Source: CAYUIS01 sp964444825 (lineage in GTDB: Bacteria > Chloroflexota > Anaerolineae > B4-G1). From it: a DNA stretch of 31,806 bases. Positions 14,611 through 22,009 of the stretch are shown piece after piece; within the stretch, counting starts at the first letter, position 1; each line of letters opens with the position of its first letter. Below the pieces are notes generated by a model. That model had not been told where the DNA came from, made no database searches, and saw nothing but the letters and a program-made list of their open reading frames with translations. The DNA lies in the NCBI GenBank assembly GCA_964444825.1, contig CAYUIS010000050.1, forward strand, positions 1 to 31,806. Reading direction: 5' to 3'. Made by a program: the position numbers and the translations under genes.

Positions 14611-14937
14611 TCAGTTCCGGGCACTTGAACGTTTCCCATCGGCGACTCTATAATCATAATTCATCCGAGGGACAATGTTCGTCGTCCCGTCTACGTTATC
14701 TCCCGTGATCTCCTCCCGCAAACGCCCTTCGCGTTTCAGGCGTTCGTAAAGCCGCGTGCCAGGAGGCGCTTGGAGCAGCCCTACCATCGCCGTGACGATC
14801 CCACTTTTCTGGATAAAGTCGATCTGCCGCTGGAAGATAGAGGGGGTGTCGCTATCGAAACCGACGATAAATCCGCCCTGCACTTCCAGGCCAGCCCGCT
14901 GTATACGCTTGACATCCTCGACCAGGTCGCGTGCAAA
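14611..14937 (-). pseudogene. Fragment of a B12-binding radical SAM protein (DUF4070 region)
   Basis: Reading from about 14937, the frame gives FARDLVEDVKRIQRAGLEVQ and then GGFIVGFDSDTPSIF, followed by SGIVTAMVGLLQAPPGTRLY and finally NIVPRMN. This is the segment that follows the radical SAM core in B12-binding radical SAM proteins (hopanoid-type methylase/cyclase relatives). The B12 domain and the CxxxCxxC core are missing upstream. The frame breaks down after 'NIVPRMN', well short of a full protein of about 480-500 aa. No ribosome-binding site precedes the only internal start, a GTG at 14883. I take it as a relic. Confidence 0.75.
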
Positions 14938-15074
14938 GCCAGCCGGGCGCTGTGCTGGCCGAAAAGCACGTCCGTTCGATAGATAACCGAGACAGAAGTG
15001 AAGTTGCTTGTGTCTGGTCGTGTCGAAAGAGGAAAATCGGCACGGATGTCAGTTCAATTAGGATATACAGCAAA

Positions 15075-15105
15075 GACCCTTCGGGTTCAGGCAACCCGAA
15101 GGGTC
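15075..15105. terminator. Intrinsic terminator, strong T-run on the plus strand
   Basis: GACCCTTCGGGTT (15075-15087) and AACCCGAAGGGTC (15093-15105) form a 13-bp stem with a five-base loop. The plus strand then continues CTTTTTTTATT. In the minus direction, which is that of the signalling operon ending at 15152, the stem is preceded by A residues and followed only by TTTG. It is probably bidirectional, ending the signalling operon on the minus strand. Confidence 0.75.
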
Positions 15106-15151
15106 CTTTTTTTATTGTCTGGCAGACAGCTACTCAGTGGCCCACTCCGAA

Positions 15152-15664
15152 TCACAAGAGTTTCCGCAATTCTGTGATGACGTGGTGCACCATGTCCTTA
15201 TCCGTAGCCACGCAGGGCAAGACGGGGGTCTTTTGATCCAGCCCCAACCGCTTGGCGATTTCGTCTGTTGAAAGGGCATTGTCCTTATCCTGCTTGTTCG
15301 CGACCACCAGATAAGGCACACTACCTTTTCGGCCAAAGATGCGAATCAGTTGCTTGGCTGGCAACAGGGTTTGACGATCGGAACTGTCCACCAGCAGGAT
15401 AAAGGCATGCATCTCGGTAGACAGAATATCCCACATGAAGTCAAAGCGAGGCTGTCCAGGCGTGCCGTATAGGTGGAATAGATCGTCATCTGCCCTAACG
15501 TGGCCATAGTCCATCGCCACGGTCGTTTCCTCCTTTGTGGAGGCAAGATGGTCCGTTATGCGCCTCTCAGTGGTGACGATTGGAATGTCAGAGATCGTCC
15601 GGATGAACTCGGTCTTGCCGACGTTGAATGGACCTGTGACAACAACCTTATACAGATTCCCCAT
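15152..15664 (-). CDS. Small Ras-like GTPase (bacterial signalling type)
   Basis: This 170-aa, single-domain GTPase has G1 GPFNVGKT (11-18), a G3-type YGTPGQPRF (66-74), G4 NKQD (123-126) and G5-like CVATD near 151. The GTPG in place of DxxG is characteristic of the small GTPases found in bacterial signalling clusters such as actinobacterial conservons and MglA relatives. GGGAGGAG lies upstream of the ATG. It is the last gene of the signalling operon, 18 bases after the response regulator. It likely acts as a switch controlled by the upstream components. No GAP (Roadblock/MglB type) is seen next to it. Confidence 0.9.
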   Translation of the reverse strand: MGNLYKVVVTGPFNVGKTEFIRTISDIPIVTTERRITDHLASTKEETTVAMDYGHVRADDDLFHLYGTPGQPRFDFMWDILSTEMHAFILLVDSSDRQTLLPAKQLIRIFGRKGSVPYLVVANKQDKDNALSTDEIAKRLGLDQKTPVLPCVATDKDMVHHVITELRKLL

Positions 15665-15682
15665 ACTCGCACTCCTCCCTGG

Positions 15683-16408
15683 TTAATCAGCTCCTGTGGA
15701 CTGCTCTTTGCGGAAGTCGATAAAGCGATAGCCTACTCCTCGCTCTGTCAGAATATAACGGGGATTGGATGGGTCAGGTTCGATCTTCTGCCGTAGATAG
15801 GTGATGTACAGACGCAAGTATTGGATTTCCTCGCGATACTCATACCCCCAAACCTTGGCCAACAGTGTCTCGTGAGGCACCACCCACCCCGCATTCTCTA
15901 TCAGGTGATAAAGCAGACGGAATTCGGTCGGACGCAACTTGATGCGTTGGCCCTCAACAAGAACTTCACGGCTGTTGAAGTCAATGCCCAATCGGTCGTC
16001 TATCTGGAGAATAGACTCTTCGGGAGTAACCGGGCGTTCAGTGCGACGCAGTACAGCCTTGACGCGGCTGACAAACTCGCGGGCACCGAATGGCTTGGTG
16101 ATATAGTCGTCAGCCCCCAAGTCTAACCCGCGCACCCTGTCCTCTTCGTCTGCCCGTACTGTGAGCATAATCACCGGGGTGCTGGAGACCTCACGTATCA
16201 TCTCCAGGGTCTCAAAGCCGTCCAGTTCCGGCATCATCACGTCAAGCACAATCAGATCAGGCAGACTGGTGCGTGCTTTGTCAAGGGCCTCCAGTCCATC
16301 GTGAGCCTCGATTACCTGATAACCCTCAAGTTCCAGGTTCATCCGGATGAACCTGGTCATCCGAGGCTCGTCATCTACGACCAGAATGATCTCGCGGCGG
16401 GCAGACAT
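15683..16408 (-). CDS. OmpR/PhoB-family response regulator
   Basis: This 241-aa protein has a receiver domain (about 6-120) with acidic pocket D12/D13, phosphoacceptor D56 in LIVLDVMMPE, T83 and K105 in DDYITKPFG. The OmpR-type winged helix (about 135-232) ends with RYILTERGVGYRFID. It resembles the KdpE/MtrA branch. No histidine kinase gene is linked. In this operon it may be phosphorylated by a distant kinase, or Ser/Thr-modified by the adjacent kinase, which is inference. It is separated by 10 bases from the preceding small gene and by 18 from the GTPase. Confidence 0.95.
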   Translation of the reverse strand: MSARREIILVVDDEPRMTRFIRMNLELEGYQVIEAHDGLEALDKARTSLPDLIVLDVMMPELDGFETLEMIREVSSTPVIMLTVRADEEDRVRGLDLGADDYITKPFGAREFVSRVKAVLRRTERPVTPEESILQIDDRLGIDFNSREVLVEGQRIKLRPTEFRLLYHLIENAGWVVPHETLLAKVWGYEYREEIQYLRLYITYLRQKIEPDPSNPRYILTERGVGYRFIDFRKEQSTGAD

Positions 16409-16418
16409 CTAGATACGG

Positions 16419-16664
16419 TCACTCGCGGACAAACGTGACAATCTCCTCCTCTGCCTCTTCACCAGGCATAATCTCCAAGCAGTGGATGCGTATCCAGGGA
16501 TATATCACGACATTGGTTTCGGGCAGAACATAGGTGACATCGCGACCGTCACGGTAGCGGACGTTTTTGACGATCAGCACCTGATCAGTAGGCTCAGGCA
16601 TCTCATCGATTTCCCCCACAACAGCTTCTTCGTTCAATACGTGAATCAGCACAGTGTGCGACAT
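16419..16664 (-). CDS. 81-aa unknown protein of the signalling operon
   Basis: I do not recognise this family. The ATG at 16664-16662 is chosen because GGAGAGGAG lies just upstream. The in-frame codons above it run into the end of the FHA gene. The protein is acidic, with alternating hydrophobic residues that suggest a small beta-barrel: HTVLIHVLNEEAVVGEIDEM, later VTYVLPETNVVIYPWIRIHC, and a glutamate-rich tail. There is no signal peptide or membrane segment. It lies between the FHA protein and the response regulator in the same operon, so a role as an adaptor or regulator there is likely. Confidence 0.75.
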   Translation of the reverse strand: MSHTVLIHVLNEEAVVGEIDEMPEPTDQVLIVKNVRYRDGRDVTYVLPETNVVIYPWIRIHCLEIMPGEEAEEEIVTFVRE

Positions 16665-16716
16665 ATGCTCCTCTCCGTTCGTCGTCCGCTGACAGCACTG
16701 TCGTACCGAAAGCGGC

Positions 16717-17229
16717 TTATTCCTGGATGACAACCTTTAGCAACACGCCACCCAGTTGAAGTTCATCCTCGTGCTTTAGCACGTGTGGCAAATATGGCGT
16801 CAGACGCTGTCCGTTCAAGAACGTACCATTGGCGCTTCCGACGTCCTCTACCAAATAAGTCGAACCTCGCTGATGAATCTTGCAATGATGGCGTGAGACT
16901 CCTCCCTCGAGGCCGCCGTCGGAGGACAAATCCAAATCGGGAAAGATGCCGTGAGCTGCATCAGTACGCCCGATGTGTACCTCGGCAGTGGCAGGCAGTT
17001 GGATTTGCCTGCCAGAGGACACAACCTCAATGCGTAGAGGGATCAGAGACGACTCGCCGGATTCACCCACGGGCTCACTAGCCCAGGGGTTGGCCCGCGA
17101 GATCGGTAACTCTTCCTCAGGAAGTGGCTCAGTTCGGAGCGGGCCGCCGGTGGGCAAGTAGACCCCGCACTCGCTGCAGAACAGCGTACCAGGGCGATGT
17201 TTACGACCGCAGGATGGGCATTCAATCAT
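16717..17229 (-). CDS. Zinc-ribbon plus FHA-domain protein
   Basis: This 170-aa protein starts at ATG 17229 with GGAGG seven bases upstream. This overlaps the J/VWA gene by eight bases (ATGATTGA). An N-terminal zinc ribbon has C4/C7 and C18/C21. A proline- and acid-rich linker follows (about 25-60). The FHA domain (about 65-170) has the phosphothreonine-binding residues: GR at 87-88, SRHH at 112-115 and NGT at 134-136, with N139 in FLNG. FHA domains read phosphothreonine peptides, so this is the expected reader for the kinase encoded first in the operon. Confidence 0.93.
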   Translation of the reverse strand: MIECPSCGRKHRPGTLFCSECGVYLPTGGPLRTEPLPEEELPISRANPWASEPVGESGESSLIPLRIEVVSSGRQIQLPATAEVHIGRTDAAHGIFPDLDLSSDGGLEGGVSRHHCKIHQRGSTYLVEDVGSANGTFLNGQRLTPYLPHVLKHEDELQLGGVLLKVVIQE

Positions 17230-18706
17230 GGGACTTCCTCCGTGAAGCAAGTGTCAGACTGCGCGTACCGTACTTGATCTCTTTACGTCCTTTGGCTGTG
17301 GTTGCTGCACCTTGGGAGAGACGTCCAGCCTCCAACATTGCTGCTCGGGCCAACTGAGTCTCTCCGAGATCGAATAGACGAGTAGCCACTCTCTCGAGTT
17401 GGCGCGTTGCTGCTTTGACCTGTCCCCGATCCAGCCTGTCCCAAGCTTGCTCCTGCATACGGTAGATCGTGACTTTGGTCAACACGCTCAGGATCACCGG
17501 AGGCACCGGTTCGGGCTGTGGCTCTTCCGCCGTAAAGGTACAATGGATGTCGCGCAGCAGCTTTTCCCGCTGCCGCCCGAGGGGAGGGATGTCCCCTATG
17601 AGCTCAAGCTGGAGCATCCGGTGCTCCCCAGGAGGCCTTGGGGTCACGCTCGCTTCCACCACGATGGTTAATGGGGCATCAGCTTGCATTGTCCCCAGAT
17701 CGACGACATCACCAGTCGATACGAGCCGCTCCAAATGGGGAGAAGCGCGCCACACGTTTTCCACGCGTACGCCATCGGCGCACCGAAACTCTAGGGTCAG
17801 CCCCTGAGCAAATACGGATCCCAAGCCACGTACCCGCTGCTGCAAGAGCGTGCGTACCTGCCCCGGTGACGCTATGTAGGCGGAGGCGCCACCGCTCTGG
17901 GAAGCAACCTCATCCAGCAAAGCATCATTCCAGTCCTCGCCAATACCCATAGCCGTGATACCAATGCGGCGTGCACCGGCGATACGAGCCTCTGCTAGAC
18001 AATCCTCTTCATCACCATAGGTCTGTCCATCGGTGAGGAGAATCATATGGCTGATCACTGGTTGGCCCAGGCGCCTTTCGATCTCTCCCATCCCAACCTG
18101 TATACCCTGCAGTATCTCGGTACCACCGCTGGCAATGATGGAGGAGACCTTAGCCTTGGCATGAGGTCGATTGACGCCCACACTACTGGGCAGCACAACT
18201 TCTGCTCGGTCGTTAAAGGTTACCACAGCCAGAGAATCATCATCATTGAGTCCATCGATGATCTGGCGAGCCGCCTCCTTGACGTGCTCCAGCCGCACCC
18301 CCTGCATCGAGGTGCTGCGATCGACCACAAGACATAGGTTAAGTGGCAGACGCTTGCCACCTTCAACGGCAGCCGGCCTTATCTCAATCAGGAGGTAGAG
18401 CATCTGTTCGTCGTAGAGGGAGGACAACTCGCTTTGGCTCAGGTGAATCTCCCAGGAAAACGCCGCTTCCTCACTCACACCCGCTTCGGTTCTTAACCGA
18501 TCATAGGCACGCCGACGGTTGGGATCGTTCAGCACCGCATAAGCCGTCTGGACCTCATGGAACAGGGTCGTGGGGGAGTCTCCTGTCCGGCTATCAGGAT
18601 GATAGCGGAGCGCAAGTGCCCGATAGGCATGTTTGATCTCCTCATCCGACGCAGACTGAGATACGCCGAGTATTGCGTAGTAGTTTTGCTCGACCTCTGA
18701 TTCCAT
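17222..18706 (-). CDS. J-domain and VWA-domain fusion protein
   Basis: This 494-aa protein has an N-terminal DnaJ domain (about 7-72) with the HPD motif at 36-38. The VWA domain (about 120-300) has an intact MIDAS: DRSTS (D129, S131, S133), T196 in SGGTE and D226 in LLTDGQ. The C-terminal part is beta-rich (about 310-400) and then helical, as in VIT-less inter-alpha-trypsin-inhibitor-like VWA proteins. No signal peptide or membrane segment is present, so it acts in the cytoplasm. VWA scaffolds bind partners in a metal-dependent way, and the J domain would recruit Hsp70. The start is five bases after the PP2C stop. Kinase, PP2C and VWA side by side recall Ter-type phosphorylation triads. Confidence 0.93.
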   Translation of the reverse strand: MESEVEQNYYAILGVSQSASDEEIKHAYRALALRYHPDSRTGDSPTTLFHEVQTAYAVLNDPNRRRAYDRLRTEAGVSEEAAFSWEIHLSQSELSSLYDEQMLYLLIEIRPAAVEGGKRLPLNLCLVVDRSTSMQGVRLEHVKEAARQIIDGLNDDDSLAVVTFNDRAEVVLPSSVGVNRPHAKAKVSSIIASGGTEILQGIQVGMGEIERRLGQPVISHMILLTDGQTYGDEEDCLAEARIAGARRIGITAMGIGEDWNDALLDEVASQSGGASAYIASPGQVRTLLQQRVRGLGSVFAQGLTLEFRCADGVRVENVWRASPHLERLVSTGDVVDLGTMQADAPLTIVVEASVTPRPPGEHRMLQLELIGDIPPLGRQREKLLRDIHCTFTAEEPQPEPVPPVILSVLTKVTIYRMQEQAWDRLDRGQVKAATRQLERVATRLFDLGETQLARAAMLEAGRLSQGAATTAKGRKEIKYGTRSLTLASRRKSHD

Positions 18707-18711
18707 AAGAC

Positions 18712-19581
18712 CTAGCCCAGCGGTGGTTCCACCAAGATAGCAGTGATATTGTCGTGACCCCCAGCTTGATTTGCAGCAGCGACAAGATCATCGCACGCTG
18801 TCTGGAGCGAGGGGGCAGCCGCGATGATGGCAGCTATCTCCGTTTCACTCACCATACTCCACAAACCATCGCTGCACAGCAACAATCGAGCCCCCTGTGA
18901 AACAGTCCGCACGTACGTATCCACGTCCAACAGACCACTCTGGCCAATGGCGCGATAAAGCACGTTCTTCTGCGGATGAACCTCGGCTTCATCACGCGTG
19001 AGTTGTCCTAGCTCGACCAGTCGATCCACCAACGAGTGATCGTGGGTCACCTGATCGAGTCCATCCGCCTGCTTAACCAAGTAAGCCCGACTATCACCGA
19101 CGTGAGCAACATAGGCCCGTGGACCAAGGAGCAGCGCGCAGGTCAGCGTTGTCCCCCCGCCAGGCACCCGGTTGGCCACTGCTCTATTGGCCGCCTGTAC
19201 TGCATTCACAAGCACCTCGTTCAGGGCCGGTTGATCGGCACTCTGCTCCTGAATAACGAGGGTAGGTAAATACAACTGCTGTATGATATAGTGAGCCACA
19301 GTTCTTGCTGCCAAGGAACTGGCAACCTCGCCAGCCTGGTGACCTCCCATACCATCGGCCAGGACAAAAAGGCCGAACGTGTGTAGCGCGTCCTCCCCAT
19401 CTTGGGCCGCTGTGATGACTACCACCGCATCCTCATTATGACCGCGATCTAGCCCCACATCGGTCGCCCACCCAATCTTGAATTTGGTCGGGATAGATGG
19501 GATATCGGCAGAGGATGAGGCACTCAAAGTAGAGGAAGGGTGTTCCTCCTCTTGCCCCAGCAGGTTGCGTAGGAATTGCAT
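18712..19581 (-). CDS. PP2C-family Ser/Thr protein phosphatase
   Basis: This 289-aa protein from ATG 19581 is preceded by AAAGAGAGA. A GTG at 19596 is in frame but has no site. All PP2C motifs are present: DRGHNEDA (45-52), LADGMGGH with metal ligand D76, VGDSRAYL (161-168), CSDGLW with D238, and GGHDNIT with D277. It should reverse phosphorylation by the kinase encoded 78 bases upstream. A short, Ser-rich N-terminus (about 10-30) precedes the catalytic domain. It has no membrane anchor, which is consistent with the soluble kinase and VWA partners. Confidence 0.95.
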   Translation of the reverse strand: MQFLRNLLGQEEEHPSSTLSASSSADIPSIPTKFKIGWATDVGLDRGHNEDAVVVITAAQDGEDALHTFGLFVLADGMGGHQAGEVASSLAARTVAHYIIQQLYLPTLVIQEQSADQPALNEVLVNAVQAANRAVANRVPGGGTTLTCALLLGPRAYVAHVGDSRAYLVKQADGLDQVTHDHSLVDRLVELGQLTRDEAEVHPQKNVLYRAIGQSGLLDVDTYVRTVSQGARLLLCSDGLWSMVSETEIAAIIAAAPSLQTACDDLVAAANQAGGHDNITAILVEPPLG

Positions 19582-19659
19582 GGCTCTCTCTTTCACTCGG
19601 TGCCGGACAATTCAGTCAGGCGATTTAATGGCCTTCTGGCATCCACGAGATCCGGGATC

Positions 19660-21717
19660 TCACGCAGGAAGCGCATACACATAGCGATCATCTGATCCGA
19701 TATAGACGACGCCATCCGCAACAATAGGAGAGGAGATCACCGGCCCTTCAGTCTGAAAACGCCATCGCAGATTGCCCGTCTTGGTATCCAGGCTATAGAC
19801 TGCACCGTCTACTGAACCAAAGTAGACTGCTCCTTCTCCCACGGCCGGATTGGAGGTCACCTGACCCTCCGTCGCGTAGCGCCACACGACTCGACCGCTC
19901 TCCATATCCAACGCATAGAAATGGCTGTCGACGGAACCAACAAAAAGCAGACCCTCGCCAATCACAGGTGAGGATACGACAGCTCCGCCGGTGCGTTGCC
20001 GCCACGCCGACCATCCCGATCGAATGTCCAGGCCATAGACATACGTATCCTGACAACCCACAAACACCATTTCATTGCTCAGGGCAGGGGAAGAGGTCAC
20101 GCCACGTTTGGCGCGATAACGCCAACGGGCTTGACCGCTGATGTCAACCGCATAGACCACTCCTCCCTCAGATCCAACATAGATCGTATCACTTCCAATG
20201 GAGGGTGATGAGCGCACCTTGCCTTCCGTACCAAACTTCCAGGCCACACGACCACTAAACGTATTCGCCGCATAGAGGTTGTTGTCATCGGAGCCGAAGA
20301 ACACATGGTCGAATGCAGCCCGTGGAGAAGACCACACACTCCCTTGGGTAGGACAGGTCCACGCAATGCGTCCCGTGTCAGCACTGACCGCATACAGAAG
20401 CCGGTCTGCCGAGCCGAAGAACACACGCCCTTCGTACACACACGGGGACGACCCGATACCTCCCTCGGTGGCATATTTCCACATAAACTTGCCATTATCG
20501 GCATCGAGGGCATAGAGATTGTGATCATAAGCGCCGATGTAAACAACGCCTTGATGCACTGCTGGCGAGGAGCGAATCTCATCCTCACAGCGGAAGCGCC
20601 ATATGGGCGCGACGTCACTGCCCACAAAGGCCGTGGTGCCAAAGGCGCCTGTTCCACCCCGGCCACGAGCCGAACTCAAGCTCATCAGCGCACGTTGCAT
20701 CTCCTCGGCCGATCCGAAGCGCTGGTCAATATCGTATTCCAGGGCCCGGTTGACTACCTCTGTCAATTCACGGGAGACAGTGGGGTTTGTTTTGTGGATT
20801 GGACGTTCATGGAAGGAAAACGGCGCTTCCAGCTTGGGATCCTGTTTGCTGAGCAGGTGATGCATTGTCGCGCCCAGGGCATAGATATCCACACGTGGCT
20901 CAGCACTGCCCCGATACTGCTCTGGCGGCGTATAGCCCTCCGTACCGATCATCGTACCCTTCTGACCACTCTGAAAGACCCGGGCTATTCCAAAGTCAAT
21001 CAACCGGATGCGACCATAGCCATCAAGCATAATATTTGAGGGCTTGATGTCGCGGAAGACGATGGGCTGGGGCTGGCGGCCGTGCAGGTAACTCAGAACT
21101 TCGCAGACTTGGATAGCCCAATTCACCACCTGTCCCTCAGCCAAAAAACCTTCCGTCTCAGCCAGGATATCGTCCAAGGTTTTGCCATCGACTAATTCAA
21201 GCACGAGGTAACTGCGGGGACCCTCGCTGAAGAAATCAAAGACCTGCACAATGCCTGGATTGCTGAGATCGGCCAGGATATTGGCCTCGCGCTCAAAGTT
21301 GCTCTTGATCATCGCGCGCACCTGCGGATCAGGCGCTGTATTGAGCATCTCCTTGACAATACACAACCGGGTGACTCGGGTGAAGCGCGTATCCTGAGCT
21401 TTGTAGACGGTACTCATACCGCCAACGGCGTGCAACGACAGAATCTTGTAGCGGTCTTGCAGCATCTGCCCGTCAGGCAGCCGCCCCCCAACGCGTTCGG
21501 GAGCTGCGGAAGGAGGTGCCATATGTTGCGTGCCACGTCCTTTTCTGTCGAGGACAGGTCCAGTTGATCGCGCCTGAGCTCCCTCCCCTTGCTCTGGAGG
21601 CTCGACCGTAGGGCCAGCCATACCGATATGGCGAGTGTCAGGTGATGGCGAATCTTGTGCCTGAGACTCTGGAGATGAGTCTGTCATACCAATATGACGA
21701 GTTTCAAGTGGTTTCAT
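19660..21717 (-). CDS. Ser/Thr protein kinase fused to a PQQ-type beta-propeller
   Basis: From ATG 21717 (AGGG upstream) this is 685 aa. The Pkn2-type kinase domain covers about 89-345. It has a degenerate glycine loop (GGMSTVYKA), K122 in IVKEM, FRDIKPSN with D223 (Phe replacing the usual His), DFG at 241-243 and GTEGYTPPEQ. The N-terminal 75 residues are disordered-looking and hold T-R-H-I twice (6-9, 28-31) and T-Q-H-M once (63-66). After residue 370 come eight propeller repeats, each with an 'SSP/SNP' turn, a 'V-x-[F/I]-G' strand and a 'YA[L/V/A]' strand. No transmembrane segment separates the two halves, unlike typical bacterial sensor kinases, so the propeller should be cytoplasmic. This is the first gene of the signalling operon. 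Confidence 0.94.
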   Translation of the reverse strand: MKPLETRHIGMTDSSPESQAQDSPSPDTRHIGMAGPTVEPPEQGEGAQARSTGPVLDRKGRGTQHMAPPSAAPERVGGRLPDGQMLQDRYKILSLHAVGGMSTVYKAQDTRFTRVTRLCIVKEMLNTAPDPQVRAMIKSNFEREANILADLSNPGIVQVFDFFSEGPRSYLVLELVDGKTLDDILAETEGFLAEGQVVNWAIQVCEVLSYLHGRQPQPIVFRDIKPSNIMLDGYGRIRLIDFGIARVFQSGQKGTMIGTEGYTPPEQYRGSAEPRVDIYALGATMHHLLSKQDPKLEAPFSFHERPIHKTNPTVSRELTEVVNRALEYDIDQRFGSAEEMQRALMSLSSARGRGGTGAFGTTAFVGSDVAPIWRFRCEDEIRSSPAVHQGVVYIGAYDHNLYALDADNGKFMWKYATEGGIGSSPCVYEGRVFFGSADRLLYAVSADTGRIAWTCPTQGSVWSSPRAAFDHVFFGSDDNNLYAANTFSGRVAWKFGTEGKVRSSPSIGSDTIYVGSEGGVVYAVDISGQARWRYRAKRGVTSSPALSNEMVFVGCQDTYVYGLDIRSGWSAWRQRTGGAVVSSPVIGEGLLFVGSVDSHFYALDMESGRVVWRYATEGQVTSNPAVGEGAVYFGSVDGAVYSLDTKTGNLRWRFQTEGPVISSPIVADGVVYIGSDDRYVYALPA

Positions 21718-21800
21718 GTTCGACCCTGGGTTCACATTCGGATTTCGGGCATCCCGACCAGCTATGGCACGTTGTCAACAGCCTATTTCGAGCACCACCA

Positions 21801-21829
21801 ATTATAGAGGGAAATGAACAAACGCGCAA
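21801..21829 (-). promoter_or_regulatory. Predicted promoter of the signalling operon
   Basis: On the minus strand a perfect -10 TATAAT (21806-21801) lies 17 bp after a weak -35 TTGCGC (21829-21824). The start would be near 21795, giving a leader of about 78 bases. A poor -35 with a perfect -10 suggests activator dependence. Confidence 0.55.
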
Positions 21830-21907
21830 TCTGGCGAGCAGGCAACCACAGATACGGACAAACCCATGTCAGATCATGTCGAGAGCTATACCAACCGGAG
21901 GGATGGC

Positions 21908-21967
21908 GTCCTAGGTTGACAGGTTTCTCTAACCCGGAAGCCTCGAACACAACCGACCTAGGTCGAC
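21908..21967. promoter_or_regulatory. Paired CCTAGG-centred repeats upstream of the signalling operon
   Basis: GTCCTAGGTTGAC (21908-21920) and GACCTAGGTCGAC (21955-21967) match at 11 of 13 positions, 47 bp apart. The second is embedded in a perfect 12-bp palindrome, CGACCTAGGTCG (21954-21965). They lie about 80-140 bp upstream of the -35 of the signalling-operon promoter. This is a plausible place for an activator, perhaps the response regulator of the same operon. Confidence 0.4.
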
Positions 21968-22009
21968 GACTTTGGCAAAAGGCGTGTATGAAGGAGACAG
22001 AAAATGGGG

